Of a stretch of DNA of 28,416 nucleotides, positions 7,250 to 15,606 are shown one piece after another; position 1 is the first letter of the stretch; every line of letters starts with the position of its first letter. Origin of the DNA: an uncultured Micrococcales bacterium (GTDB lineage: Bacteria; Actinomycetota; Actinomycetes; Actinomycetales; Microbacteriaceae); assembly GCA_903853515.1 (NCBI GenBank), contig CAINTU010000156.1, forward strand, positions 1 through 28,416, given 5' to 3'. The notes beneath the pieces were generated by a model, which was not told where the DNA came from, did not search any database, and saw only the letters and a list, made by a program, of their open reading frames with translations. The position numbers were made by a program, and so were the translations under genes.

Positions 7250-7270
7250 CGCTAGTTCTGCGAATGGCCC

Positions 7271-8662
7271 CTAGTTTTCAAGATATTTGCGAGCGATGTC
7301 GGCAGCAACGCCGGTATAGGTGTTCGGCTTGAGCGCGATAAGGCGATCCTTGGCCTCTTGAGAAATATCTAAACCAGCGACAAAGGCAGCCAAATCTTCA
7401 CCAGTCACGCGGCGACCACGAGTGAGTTCTTTGAGCAGCTCATAAGGGTTGCTGATAGTCGAACGCCCGGCGGCAACCTCAGCGCGAATCACAGTTTGAA
7501 TCGCTTCACCGAGCACCTCGAAGTTCTCGGCAAGATCGCCCTCAAGCACTGCAGGCGATAACTCGATCTCACCCAAACCGCGAGAAACATTATCGATAGC
7601 CAAAAGCGAATGACCCAAACCGACACCAATGTTGCGCTGACTAGACGAGTCAGTCAAGTCGCGCTGCAAACGAGAAGTCACCAAAGTTGCGCCAAGCGAA
7701 TCAAGAATCGCATTCGACAACTCAAGGTTTGACTCAGCGTTCTCAAAACGAATCGGATTAACCTTGTGGGGCATCGTCGAAGAACCAGTGGCGCCAGCCG
7801 CTGGAATTTGCTTGAAATAGTTCAAAGAAATATACGTCCACACGTCAGTGCACAAATTATGCAGCACGCGATTGAAATGCGCAATCGAAGCATAAAGTTC
7901 AGCCTGCCAATCGTGAGATTCAATCTGAGTGGTCAACGGATTAAAACTCAAACCCAAATGCTCGACAAACAACCTTGCCTCAGCGGGCCAGTCAACCAAA
8001 GGTGCAGCCGCGACATGCGCCGAGAAAGTGCCGGTCGCACCCGAAAACTTGCCCAAAAACTCTGCGCGACGCACACGCTCAACCTGGCGACGCAGCCTGT
8101 GCACAAACACAGCCAACTCTTTGCCCATAGTCGTTGGGGTGGCCGGCTGGCCATGAGTGCGCGACAACATCGCGTTATCGGCATGCTGCAAAGCCAGCGC
8201 GCTCAACTTGGCAATGAGCGCCTCGGCCCTAGGCAACCAAACATCAAATACGGCGTCGTGAACAGTTAGCGCATAAGCAAGGTTGTTAATGTCTTCGCTG
8301 GTGCAGGCAAAATGCACTAGTTCAAGCAGATCAGGTCGGCCGAGCTTCTCAAGACGTGCTCGCACAAAATATTCGACAGCCTTAACATCGTGTCGCGTGG
8401 TGGCTTCGGTTGCTGCTAGCTCTGCCACATCGGCGTCAGAAAAATCGGCCACAATCTGATGCAGTTGCTCTTTGAGAACGTTATCAATCGGGGCATTTGT
8501 GCCAAGCAGGTCACGGTTGGCCAAGTGAATCAGCCATTCAATTTCAACAAGGATTCGTGCGCGGTTGAGACCAGCCTCGCTCAGGTGAAAGCCGAGGTCG
8601 GCAACGTTCGGGGCATAGCGTCCGTCAAGCGGACTCAAAGGTTGGCGACTCAATTTGCTCAC
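7271..8662 (-). CDS. purB: Adenylosuccinate lyase
   Basis: A 463-residue member of the fumarase/aspartase superfamily. It cleaves SAICAR and adenylosuccinate, releasing fumarate, in purine and AMP synthesis. The N-terminus SPLDGRYAPNVADL and the substrate-binding segments ATTRHDVKAVEYF, FACTSEDINN and SRTHGQPATPTTMGKE are present, as is the superfamily signature GSSTMPHKVNP near residue 290. It resembles the E. coli-type PurB of about 456 residues. The start is GTG, with an AT-rich TATAGAT just upstream and no clear ribosome binding site. It stands alone, convergent with the preceding genes and divergent to the WXG-like gene. Confidence 0.96.
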   Translation of the reverse strand: MSKLSRQPLSPLDGRYAPNVADLGFHLSEAGLNRARILVEIEWLIHLANRDLLGTNAPIDNVLKEQLHQIVADFSDADVAELAATEATTRHDVKAVEYFVRARLEKLGRPDLLELVHFACTSEDINNLAYALTVHDAVFDVWLPRAEALIAKLSALALQHADNAMLSRTHGQPATPTTMGKELAVFVHRLRRQVERVRRAEFLGKFSGATGTFSAHVAAAPLVDWPAEARLFVEHLGLSFNPLTTQIESHDWQAELYASIAHFNRVLHNLCTDVWTYISLNYFKQIPAAGATGSSTMPHKVNPIRFENAESNLELSNAILDSLGATLVTSRLQRDLTDSSSQRNIGVGLGHSLLAIDNVSRGLGEIELSPAVLEGDLAENFEVLGEAIQTVIRAEVAAGRSTISNPYELLKELTRGRRVTGEDLAAFVAGLDISQEAKDRLIALKPNTYTGVAADIARKYLEN

Positions 8663-8767
8663 CTATCTATATTGCCGTGCTTTTATGGTGACACCGAAAA
8701 GCGACGAGTTTTCAACAGAAACGAGGCGCCGTGATTTCAGCACTGACGCATGAACAAAGGTTTGAGC

Positions 8768-8947
8768 ATGACACTTTTGAATAACCATTTAGATGTGACC
8801 ATCGCTCTGGTCACGCGAGCACAACCGAGCCCCACACACTGGAACGGTCAAGCGGCAACCGCCTGCCGCGACGAACTCGAAAAACTCTTGCATCAGTTGC
8901 GTTCGCTCAAGTTTGAGATGGCCTTACTCGGATTGATTCCGGCATGA
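8768..8947 (+). CDS. Small WXG100-like helical protein
   Basis: A 59-residue protein. The stretch HWNGQAATACRDELEKLLHQLRSL resembles the turn and second helix of WXG100/ESAT-6-like proteins (W-x-G, then a long amphipathic helix). The usual first helix is short, about 15 residues, so the protein is smaller than the roughly 100-residue family norm. I chose the ATG at 8768 because AAAGG lies 7 bases upstream; an in-frame ATG at 8750 adds six residues. Its stop overlaps the start of the following hydrolase in ATGA, so the two are translated together and may form a complex. No type VII secretion gene is in the window. The family link is by pattern only. Confidence 0.6.
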   Translation: MTLLNNHLDVTIALVTRAQPSPTHWNGQAATACRDELEKLLHQLRSLKFEMALLGLIPA

Positions 8948-10317
8948 GCGGGCAATTGCATAAGCTGAATCCCGGTGGTTATACCCCTGGCGATACATCT
9001 GGTCACGCACTGGGCGATAGCGGCAGCCCGATTTCGAGTCAACCCGTGACGAGCCCAATCACATCAACGCCGACCCCATATTCGTCAAACACCGGGGGCG
9101 TCGGCACCTTCATCGCCACCGAAGAAGAGCTTCTTCGAGTGAGTGCCGATCTTTTGTTGGCTGCCACCAGTCTTGCCACCGAACTCGCTCCGATTCAATG
9201 GGTGCAGAGTCCATGGGCACATGCGCTCTATGCAATCGAACTGCCGAGCATGCTGGCCAAACTTTGGCACGTGCAACAAGGGTGCATAAATGCCGGCGTC
9301 TCGTATTTCAAAGAGGAATGGGCGCTCGCTCACAAAATTGATGTGATCAACGTACCCAAAATGAACAATGATTTGCTGGGTGGCAATTTGGGTCGCACAC
9401 CGACCACTCTCGACAGTGGCAATGGCAGTGGCAATGATGATGGCAACTATGACAATAACTATGAGAACAATGCGATTCCCATTGTGCCCAGCCCTGCACA
9501 GGGCGCTAATGGCAATCAAGATATCGTCAAGCCAATTTTTGGCACACCCAAGGTGCCGATAGGTTCTCACACCACGCCTTTCAAACCGACACCGGCGATT
9601 GACTGCGTGCCCATCGGCAGCAAACAGTCGCTGCCAACGCCGAGCTCTCTCGATGCGATGGCAAGGCGTATGCAATCAAGCTATAGCTCTGGTCTCGACG
9701 TGGTTCGGCTAGAAGAATATGTGCGCTCTGACGGGCACAAGCAATTCGTGATTTATCTGCCTGGCACCCAGCACTGGAATCCACTTGACACAAAGAACGA
9801 GCTAGACCCAGCGCAAAATTTTGCAGCCTTGGCCAATATGCACCATGTGCCTACTCAGCACCAGGTAACAAATATCTTGGCGCAACACAACATCGGCTCA
9901 CACGATCACCTAACGATTGTCGGTCACTCGCAAGGTGCCCTTGTTGGCGCAAAATTCGCCGAGTCGAAGCACAACTTTCACATCGATGGATTGTTGACTC
10001 TCGGCGCTCCACTTGGTCAAGAACATTTGCCGCAGGGAATCAGGGTGTTATCGATAGAAAATACAGACGACTTTGTGCCAAGACTTGATGACGCGCCGAA
10101 CTCGCAAACACAAGACTGGCTAACCGTGCAGGCGCACAGTCAAAACTCTAAAGGGCATGCGTGGTTCGCCCCGCATAGCGCAGCCGCCTATGAAAAGACC
10201 GCAAAGCTAGTTGACCAGAGCGCCAATAGAGAGTTGCTTATCGCCAAAGATCAACTGCTAGCACCCTTTAGCGACGCACAATCTGGGCACGTCACCGTCT
10301 ATCACCTAAAGGGTTGA
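8944..10317 (+). CDS. Large alpha/beta hydrolase with helical N-terminal domain
   Basis: A 457-residue protein. Residues 1-55 are Gly/Ser/Thr/Pro-rich, and 58-125 look helical with several Trp (similar in style to WXG-type hairpins). An Asn/Gly/Asp-rich low-complexity linker spans about 159-176. The C-terminal half is an alpha/beta hydrolase: YLPGTQHWNP, nucleophile elbow GHSQG (Ser329), a likely acid in ENTDDFVPRL (D375 or D376) and a likely His in GHAWFAPH (H405 or H411). The triad therefore appears complete, consistent with an esterase or lipase. There is no signal peptide. It is coupled to the WXG-like gene by a 4-base overlap. The layout recalls actinobacterial WXG-partnered hydrolases; the substrate and location are unknown. 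Confidence 0.7.
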   Translation: MSGQLHKLNPGGYTPGDTSGHALGDSGSPISSQPVTSPITSTPTPYSSNTGGVGTFIATEEELLRVSADLLLAATSLATELAPIQWVQSPWAHALYAIELPSMLAKLWHVQQGCINAGVSYFKEEWALAHKIDVINVPKMNNDLLGGNLGRTPTTLDSGNGSGNDDGNYDNNYENNAIPIVPSPAQGANGNQDIVKPIFGTPKVPIGSHTTPFKPTPAIDCVPIGSKQSLPTPSSLDAMARRMQSSYSSGLDVVRLEEYVRSDGHKQFVIYLPGTQHWNPLDTKNELDPAQNFAALANMHHVPTQHQVTNILAQHNIGSHDHLTIVGHSQGALVGAKFAESKHNFHIDGLLTLGAPLGQEHLPQGIRVLSIENTDDFVPRLDDAPNSQTQDWLTVQAHSQNSKGHAWFAPHSAAAYEKTAKLVDQSANRELLIAKDQLLAPFSDAQSGHVTVYHLKG

Positions 10318-10368
10318 GCAGTTGGCTTCAAATATTGCCCGAACCGTTGGCCTCGCGAATTCTTGTAA

Positions 10369-10794
10369 TTACAAGATTTTGAGAGCTTTTGAAAGACCTC
10401 TACCAATGAACGAACAAACACTCATCACTAAGGCTGCCAAAATTGCCCACCAGAACGAATTGACTGCTAGCCCACTAGGCGTGAAGCCGTCAATCGAAAA
10501 AGTGCCCGGGCTAAGTTGCTGGCTAATCCATGCAACAAACAGCAAAAGCGCACCGTTAATCACAAAAGCAATCAAACCGAAGGTCAGCAAATACAACGGA
10601 AAAGCAATCACCTTGATGACAGGCGCGATGATCGAGTTGATTAGCCCGAAAATTGCCCCGATTACAAGCAAAGTGCCAATCAAGTTGCCAATGCCGTCAC
10701 CGCCATAGGGCACCAAATGCACACCAGGAATCAGCGCCGATACAACCCAAAGACCTAAAGCGTTGATCACAGTGTTAACCAGAAAACGTTTCAT
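10369..10794 (-). CDS. Phage holin family 4 (YvlD-like) membrane protein
   Basis: A 141-residue protein with four transmembrane helices (about 5-25, 37-60, 66-90 and 110-130). The pattern GLWVVSALIPGV, then IGAIFGLINSIIAPVIKVIAFPLYLLTFGL, is characteristic of the PF04020-type family. Despite the name this is a widespread chromosomal family of unclear, probably envelope-related function, and nothing phage-like is nearby. I chose the ATG at 10794, which gives the usual MKRFLVNTVINALGLW start; an ATG at 10854 would overlap the divergent pdhA gene. The two starts are only 37 bases apart. Confidence 0.8.
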   Translation of the reverse strand: MKRFLVNTVINALGLWVVSALIPGVHLVPYGGDGIGNLIGTLLVIGAIFGLINSIIAPVIKVIAFPLYLLTFGLIAFVINGALLLFVAWISQQLSPGTFSIDGFTPSGLAVNSFWWAILAALVMSVCSFIGRGLSKALKIL

Positions 10795-10831
10795 AGTTAG
10801 ATTGTGCCACCTGTGAACTAAATTGGTATCT

Positions 10832-11998
10832 GTGACTGCCAGCGAAAAAGACATCCCGATGGTGCAACTGCTATCGCCAGAGGGCGACTTCAGTGTGCCA
10901 AGCGAATACGCCGGCTATGCCGAATTCATCAAAGAGCTTCGAGAAGAAGACTTTCTAAAGTTTTATCGCGATATGGCCAGAATTCGCCGCTTCGACAACG
11001 AAGCCACGGCACTGCAACGCCAAGGCCAGATGGGTTTGTGGGTTCCGGCCGTTGGCCAAGAAGCTGCACAGATCGGTTCGGGCCACGCAGTCGGGCCAAA
11101 TGACCACATTTTTCCGAGCTATCGCGAGCATGGCGTAGCAATCACCCATGGCGTCGACCTGATGTCGATAATCAAGATGTTCCGCGGCGTCAACCACGGT
11201 GGCTGGAATCCTGAAGAAACCCGCTTTCATCTCTATGCCATCGTGCTCGGCACCCAGGTGCTGCACGCCACCGGTTATGCGATGGGCCTCAACTTTGACG
11301 GCAAAGTCGGCACCGGCAATAAAGACGAAGATCTTGCAGTCATCACGTATTTCGGCGATGGATCAACCGCCGAGGGCGATGTCAGCGAAGCATTCTTGTT
11401 CGCCGCGACCCATAAGACGCCTCAGGTTTTCTTCTGCCAAAACAACCAGTGGGCAATCTCATCCCAGGTTGAATCGCAAACAACCGTGCCACTCTATTTG
11501 CGCGGTGACGGTTTTGGCGTGCCAGGCATCAGAGTCGATGGCAATGACGTTTTGGCTTGCTACGCGGTCACCAAGAAACACATGGATGACGCCCGCGCGG
11601 GCCTAGGCCCATCGATGATTGAAGCGTTTACCTATCGCATGGGCGCGCACACGACCAGTGATGACCCGAGCAAATACCGCGACGAAACCGAATACGAAAT
11701 GTGGAAGTCGCGCGACCCAATCACGCGCTTCGAAAAGTTCTTGCGCAAACAGGGCATTGGCGACGAGTTCTTTGCAGAAGTCGAAGCGGCAGGAGATCAA
11801 CTTGCGACCGAAATTCGCGAGGCAACTTTCGCTTTGCAAGAGCCGTCAATCGAATCGATGTTTAACCACGTTTATAGCGAACCGCATCCGCTAATCACCG
11901 AACAGCTCGCTTGGCTCAAGGGTTATGAGGCATCGATGGGCGGCCACGAAGGCGCACCTGCAACTGAGGGTGACGTGAACTATGGCGGTGCTCGCTAA
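10832..11998 (+). CDS. pdhA: 2-oxoacid dehydrogenase E1 component, alpha subunit
   Basis: A 388-residue thiamine-diphosphate-dependent E1 alpha subunit of a pyruvate or branched-chain 2-oxoacid dehydrogenase. Visible landmarks are the N-terminal IPMVQLLSPEG, the FYRDMARIRRFDNEA helix, the GQEAAQIGSGHAV segment, the TPP motif GDGSTAEGDVSEAFLFAA ending in NNQWAIS, and the loop TYRMGAHTTSDDPSKYR, which carries the regulated serines in animal enzymes. The GTG at 10832 gives VTASEKDIPMVQL; a TTG nine bases earlier and an ATG at 10859 are alternatives. There is no ribosome binding site, but a -10-like TAAATT lies 7 bases before the GTG, so it may be leaderless. Its stop overlaps the E1 beta start (TAATG). 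Pyruvate versus branched-chain specificity cannot be settled from sequence alone. Confidence 0.9.
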   Translation: MTASEKDIPMVQLLSPEGDFSVPSEYAGYAEFIKELREEDFLKFYRDMARIRRFDNEATALQRQGQMGLWVPAVGQEAAQIGSGHAVGPNDHIFPSYREHGVAITHGVDLMSIIKMFRGVNHGGWNPEETRFHLYAIVLGTQVLHATGYAMGLNFDGKVGTGNKDEDLAVITYFGDGSTAEGDVSEAFLFAATHKTPQVFFCQNNQWAISSQVESQTTVPLYLRGDGFGVPGIRVDGNDVLACYAVTKKHMDDARAGLGPSMIEAFTYRMGAHTTSDDPSKYRDETEYEMWKSRDPITRFEKFLRKQGIGDEFFAEVEAAGDQLATEIREATFALQEPSIESMFNHVYSEPHPLITEQLAWLKGYEASMGGHEGAPATEGDVNYGGAR

Positions 11999-12981
11999 TG
12001 ACAAATTTTGTTGAACTTTCAATTGCAAAAGCAATCAACGCTGGCATTCGCAAGGCGATGCAAGATAACAGCAAGGTCTTGGTTTTTGGTGAAGACGTAG
12101 CCAGACTCGGCGGCGTCTTTCGTGTAACCGAAGGGTTGCTCGATGAATTCGGCGACAAGCGAATCTTCAACTCACCAATTGCAGAATCAGGAATCATCGG
12201 CACAGCAATCGGCCTCGCAATGCGTGGCTATAGCCCGGTTGCCGAAATTCAGTTCGATGGATTTATCTACCCAGCCTTCGACCAGATCGTTAGCCAGCTC
12301 GCCAAGCTGACCAATCGCTCTGAAGGCTTCGTTGACATGCCAGTAGTTATTCGTGTGCCTTTTGGTGGCGGTATCGGCGCCGTCGAACACCACAGCGAAT
12401 CGCCTGAGGCGTATTTTGCGCACACCGCTGGGCTGCGAGTAATTAGCCCGAGCAATGCCAATGATGCCTATTGGATGATTCAGCAGGCAATCAAATCGCG
12501 CGACCCTGTTTTGTTCTTTGAACCAAAACGCCGCTATTGGCAAAAAGGTCAAGTGAACCTTGACGAGCCACCCCAGGATATGCACTCGGGCCGAATTTTG
12601 CGCGCCGGAACCGACGTAACGATCGCGACCTATGGCCCTATGGTGGTTACTGCTTTGCAGGCTGCCGAAATTGCCGCGAGTGAAGGCCGCAGCATCGAAG
12701 TAATCGACATGAGATCGATGTCGCCGATTGATTTTGGTTTGATTGTCGAATCGGTTCGTCGAACAGGTCGACTAGTTGTTGCCCACGAAGCGAGCACATT
12801 TGTTTCGATCTCGTCAGAGGTCGCCGCAAAAATCACCGAGCTCGCTTTCTATCACCTCGAGGCACCTGTTCTTCGCGTCGGTGGTTTTGATGTGCCTTAC
12901 CCTGCAGCAAAACTCGAAGAGAAATTCTTGCCTGACGCTGACCGAATTCTTGAAGCGGTCGACCGAGTTATGGCTTATTAG
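11998..12981 (+). CDS. pdhB: 2-oxoacid dehydrogenase E1 component, beta subunit
   Basis: A 327-residue E1 beta subunit. With E1 alpha it forms the heterotetramer that decarboxylates the 2-oxoacid and acylates the E2 lipoyl group. Typical segments are VLVFGEDVARLGGVFRVTEGL, FNSPIAESGIIGTAIGLAMRG, AEIQFDGFIYPAFDQI, GAVEHHSESPEAYFAHTAGL and a C-domain with IEVIDMRSMSPID. The length is standard. The ATG overlaps the E1 alpha stop by one base, giving tight translational coupling and equal subunit supply. E2 begins within 20 bases downstream. Confidence 0.93.
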   Translation: MTNFVELSIAKAINAGIRKAMQDNSKVLVFGEDVARLGGVFRVTEGLLDEFGDKRIFNSPIAESGIIGTAIGLAMRGYSPVAEIQFDGFIYPAFDQIVSQLAKLTNRSEGFVDMPVVIRVPFGGGIGAVEHHSESPEAYFAHTAGLRVISPSNANDAYWMIQQAIKSRDPVLFFEPKRRYWQKGQVNLDEPPQDMHSGRILRAGTDVTIATYGPMVVTALQAAEIAASEGRSIEVIDMRSMSPIDFGLIVESVRRTGRLVVAHEASTFVSISSEVAAKITELAFYHLEAPVLRVGGFDVPYPAAKLEEKFLPDADRILEAVDRVMAY

Positions 12982-12995
12982 ATAGGCATATGAAG

Positions 12996-14462
12996 ATGGC
13001 ACAGACCGCGTATTTTGATTTGCCAGATGTTGGCGAAGGCCTGACCGAAGCTGAAATTGTTTCGTGGAAAGTCGCTGTCGGCGACACAGTGTCGGTCAAC
13101 CAGATCATCGTTGAAATCGAAACTGCTAAGTCGCTTGTTGAACTGCCTTGCCCATTCGCGGGCACGGTCGTCGAGTTGCTAGCGCCAGAAGGCGCAACCG
13201 TCGAAGTGGGCAAACCGATCATCGGTGTAAGTGTCGAAGGTTTCACCGCAGCGATGTCGGCGGGTCACGCGCCGAACGCCAACAGTTCGATGCACTCAGC
13301 TGTTGCGGCGAACGCAAACAATGCAGTCGTTACTGAGGCTATTCAAACAGTTGCAGACACCGCGTCAACCGCTACCACCGAAGACAAACCGCAACCTAAC
13401 TTGGTTGGTTATGGTGCGGTTGGTCAGGCTGCGAGCAGGCGCCGACCAGGCACCAGCGAAAACTCTGCCGCAAACACAATCTCAAACGCTGGCGCTGCGG
13501 CATCGGCTGTAACCGCAGCATCGACCGCAGCGGTTGCCCACGCAGCACCAGTTGCAATAACCACACCTGCAACCGATTTGATTGCAACGGTGCCAAACGA
13601 AGACACTGTTTTGGCAAAGCCACCGATTCGCAAATTGGCAAAAGACCTCAAAGTCGATATCACCAAAGTGCGTGCGACTGGCCTGGCCGGTGAGGTGACC
13701 CGCGAAGACGTGATGGCCGCCGCAACTCAGGCGAGCGTATTCAAAAACCTGAGCACTCCAGCGCCGAGCAGTGAGCGCGAAGAGCGCATCCCGGTTAAAG
13801 GTGTGCGAAAAGCTATTGCCAACGCGATGGTCACGAGCGCATTCACCGCACCTCACGTGAGCATTTTTGTTGATGTCGATGCGACTCGCACAATGGAATA
13901 TGTTCGCCGACTAAAGAATTCGGCCGACTTCGCTGGCGTCAAGGTAACACCGCTTTTGATTATGGCCAAGGCGATGATTTGGGCAGTGCGTCGTAACCCG
14001 ATGGTGAACTCGTCTTGGACTGACACCGAAATCATCGTGCGCAACTATGTGAACTTTGGTATTGCCGCAGCAACACCACGCGGGCTCATTGTGCCCAACA
14101 TTAAAGACGCAGACCAAATGTCGATGCTAGAACTGGCGAAGGCCATCGAAGCCCTTGCCTTGACTGCGCGTGAAGGCAAGACGACTCCGGCAGAAATGCA
14201 GAACGGCACGATCACGCTCACCAACATTGGCGTCTTCGGCGTCGACACCGGCACACCGATCTTGAACCCAGGCGAATGTGGCATCGTTGCCCTAGGTTCG
14301 ATTCGTCCGAAGCCTTGGGTTGTCGACAACGAGATTTTGGTTCGCCAGGTGACAACAATTGGCGCAACTTTTGATCACCGCGTTGTCGATGGCGATGTTG
14401 CCAGCCGCTTCGTGCAAGACGTAGCTTCGGTAATCGAAGAGCCGGCGCTGCTGCTCGACTAA
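12996..14462 (+). CDS. pdhC: 2-oxoacid dehydrogenase E2 component (dihydrolipoamide acyltransferase)
   Basis: A 488-residue E2 core enzyme. The single lipoyl domain (about 4-80) has the ETAK motif with the lipoylated Lys at 45. A long Ala/Thr/Asn-rich flexible linker follows (about 85-200), then the E1/E3-binding domain (PPIRKLAKDLKVDITKVRATG...GEVTREDV, about 205-243) and the catalytic domain (about 260-488), which ends with DHRVVDG (His461, Asp465). The ATG at 12996 is 9 bases from a weak GATAGG; an ATG at 12990 is only 3 bases from it. No E3 gene follows, so lipoamide dehydrogenase must come from elsewhere. Substrate specificity is undecided, as for E1. Confidence 0.92.
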   Translation: MAQTAYFDLPDVGEGLTEAEIVSWKVAVGDTVSVNQIIVEIETAKSLVELPCPFAGTVVELLAPEGATVEVGKPIIGVSVEGFTAAMSAGHAPNANSSMHSAVAANANNAVVTEAIQTVADTASTATTEDKPQPNLVGYGAVGQAASRRRPGTSENSAANTISNAGAAASAVTAASTAAVAHAAPVAITTPATDLIATVPNEDTVLAKPPIRKLAKDLKVDITKVRATGLAGEVTREDVMAAATQASVFKNLSTPAPSSEREERIPVKGVRKAIANAMVTSAFTAPHVSIFVDVDATRTMEYVRRLKNSADFAGVKVTPLLIMAKAMIWAVRRNPMVNSSWTDTEIIVRNYVNFGIAAATPRGLIVPNIKDADQMSMLELAKAIEALALTAREGKTTPAEMQNGTITLTNIGVFGVDTGTPILNPGECGIVALGSIRPKPWVVDNEILVRQVTTIGATFDHRVVDGDVASRFVQDVASVIEEPALLLD

Positions 14463-14475
14463 CAAAGCCAACCTG

Positions 14476-14502
14476 CAAGCATGTCAGTGCTTGATTTCTG
14501 TT
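14476..14502 (+). terminator. Possible terminator after the E2 gene
   Basis: CAAGCA (14476-14481) pairs with TGCTTG (14488-14493) around TGTCAG, followed by ATTTCTGTT. The stem is short, so it is only a weak terminator candidate. Confidence 0.4.
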
Positions 14503-14519
14503 GATTCACCCGCTAGAAC
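14491..14519 (+). promoter_or_regulatory. Candidate promoter for the small membrane-protein genes
   Basis: TTGATT (14491-14496) as -35 and TAGAAC (14514-14519) as -10, 17 bases apart, each matching 4 of 6 consensus bases. The start would fall near 14526, giving a short leader with AGGGGGA before the TTG start at 14550. Confidence 0.35.
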
Positions 14520-14549
14520 TATTAACAAGCTCAATTTCTAGGGGGAATT

Positions 14550-15107
14550 TTGGAAGAGCGCAAACTCGAGATTTCGCAAGAGCAACGTCAGGCATTGGCT
14601 CAACAACGAGATGAATACGATGCCACAAAGTTGCTGTCGCAAAGAAAAAACCTTCACACGATTTCGGCGCTAATTGCCACCATTATCTGCGCCTGCATAG
14701 CTGGCTTTGAAAGTTCTACCTATGCCTTGCATATCGCTGACACAATGGCTGTTTTAACTTTCGCCCTTTTTCTTTTAACTCTCGCAATCAATAGAACCAG
14801 AAAATTGCCTTTTGAAATAACAAAAGCATTCTCTTCGACACAACTGATTTTCGTTATCAGTGGTCTGGTTATTTCATTGATTGGCAGCAATCTTGCAACT
14901 ATTTACACCTTCCAACCAAACCCGAATGCGCCTGAATGTCACGACATTGTGTTTTGTGAAACGAGCAAATTTACATATTGGATCGAGATATTCGTTGCCG
15001 GCGTAATCTGCATTTTTGTTGCGATTGTTTTGGTTGCGATTGCAAATGCGAAACTTATCAACAGCATGAATCAGCTCTCAGATCAACAACCCAAGTCAGG
15101 CAAATAA
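14550..15107 (+). CDS. Hypothetical four-helix membrane protein
   Basis: A 185-residue protein of unknown function. Residues 1-35 are charged and helical (ERKLEISQEQRQALAQQRDEY, possible coiled coil). Four transmembrane helices follow (near 37-57, 62-82, 101-124 and 146-169). Between helices three and four is an extracytoplasmic-looking loop with two Cys (ECHDIVFCETS) that could form a disulfide. The start is TTG, chosen because AGGGGGA (14540-14546) sits 3 bases before it. Its stop overlaps the next ATG (TAATG), so the genes are coupled. The DNA is visibly richer in A/T runs than the flanking housekeeping genes, hinting at an accessory origin. Confidence 0.7.
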   Translation: MEERKLEISQEQRQALAQQRDEYDATKLLSQRKNLHTISALIATIICACIAGFESSTYALHIADTMAVLTFALFLLTLAINRTRKLPFEITKAFSSTQLIFVISGLVISLIGSNLATIYTFQPNPNAPECHDIVFCETSKFTYWIEIFVAGVICIFVAIVLVAIANAKLINSMNQLSDQQPKSGK

Positions 15108-15319
15108 TGCAAATTGGCAAAAAATTCTTAGCAGCGTTCTTGGTAATGATTGGGTCAACGGCCGTTATGTGGTTTGCATGGATGGTGTTTCTGCCCAAAG
15201 CGTCATGCGAATCACCTGGGTTATCTATCGTGCCAAATATGTCTGCGAGTGAACGCGCCAAATATCTCGATTCAGCACGAGAAGTTTGTCTGAATAACGG
15301 TGGCTCGCTTAATCACTAA
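15107..15319 (+). CDS. Hypothetical small membrane or exported protein
   Basis: A 70-residue protein with a basic start (MQIGKK), one long hydrophobic helix (about 7-29, AAFLVMIGSTAVMWFAWMVF) and a polar tail holding two cysteines (KASCES and REVCLNNG). It could be a signal anchor with a disulfide-linked outer segment. The ATG overlaps the preceding TAA by one base. A conserved gene would be hard to recognise at this length; I do not know the family. Its coupled position makes a real gene more likely than chance. Confidence 0.55.
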   Translation: MQIGKKFLAAFLVMIGSTAVMWFAWMVFLPKASCESPGLSIVPNMSASERAKYLDSAREVCLNNGGSLNH

Positions 15320-15333
15320 GAAGGGGAAAAGGG

Positions 15334-15606
15334 ATGAGCATAAATCAAGAGAAATCGCTAACTTATTGGGCGCTTCTGGGTGGTTGCATTTTGACGGCTG
15401 CTCTGGCGGTAATCGGCCCATTTGTGAGTTTTAGCAATTCACACACTTCTGGCGGTTCAACGAATTATGAAGAAGATCTTCATAACTTTGTTTCTGACAT
15501 CGGCCTAGCAATTTTTTGGCTATTGGCCACCCCGAGCCTCATTTCTATTTCGATTGTGCTTGGCTTCCTAGCCAACCGGGTGGGCAGAGGCTCAACCCGT
15601 GAATGA
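15334..15606 (+). CDS. Hypothetical two-helix membrane protein
   Basis: A 90-residue protein with two hydrophobic helices (about 10-31 and 55-80) flanking a polar loop rich in Ser, Gly, Asn and acidic residues (SNSHTSGGSTNYEEDLHN). AAGGGG and AAAAGGG stand just before the ATG as ribosome binding site. It lies 14 bases after the 70-residue gene and completes a run of three small membrane proteins on one transcript. No family is recognised, and no enzyme motifs are seen. Confidence 0.6.
   Translation: MSINQEKSLTYWALLGGCILTAALAVIGPFVSFSNSHTSGGSTNYEEDLHNFVSDIGLAIFWLLATPSLISISIVLGFLANRVGRGSTRE

Noticed and set aside
9085..9675. Minus-strand open frame of 196 codons inside the hydrolase gene
   Set aside because: The opposite frame encodes a coherent alpha/beta hydrolase; the antisense product is Arg/His/Ile-rich with no domain.
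10322..10708. Plus-strand open frame of 128 codons opposite the holin-family gene
   Set aside because: It is antisense to a well-supported four-helix membrane protein and its translation has no recognisable features.
10369..10794. Prophage remnant suggested by the holin-family protein
   Set aside because: This family is common on bacterial chromosomes, and no other phage gene or attachment site is nearby.
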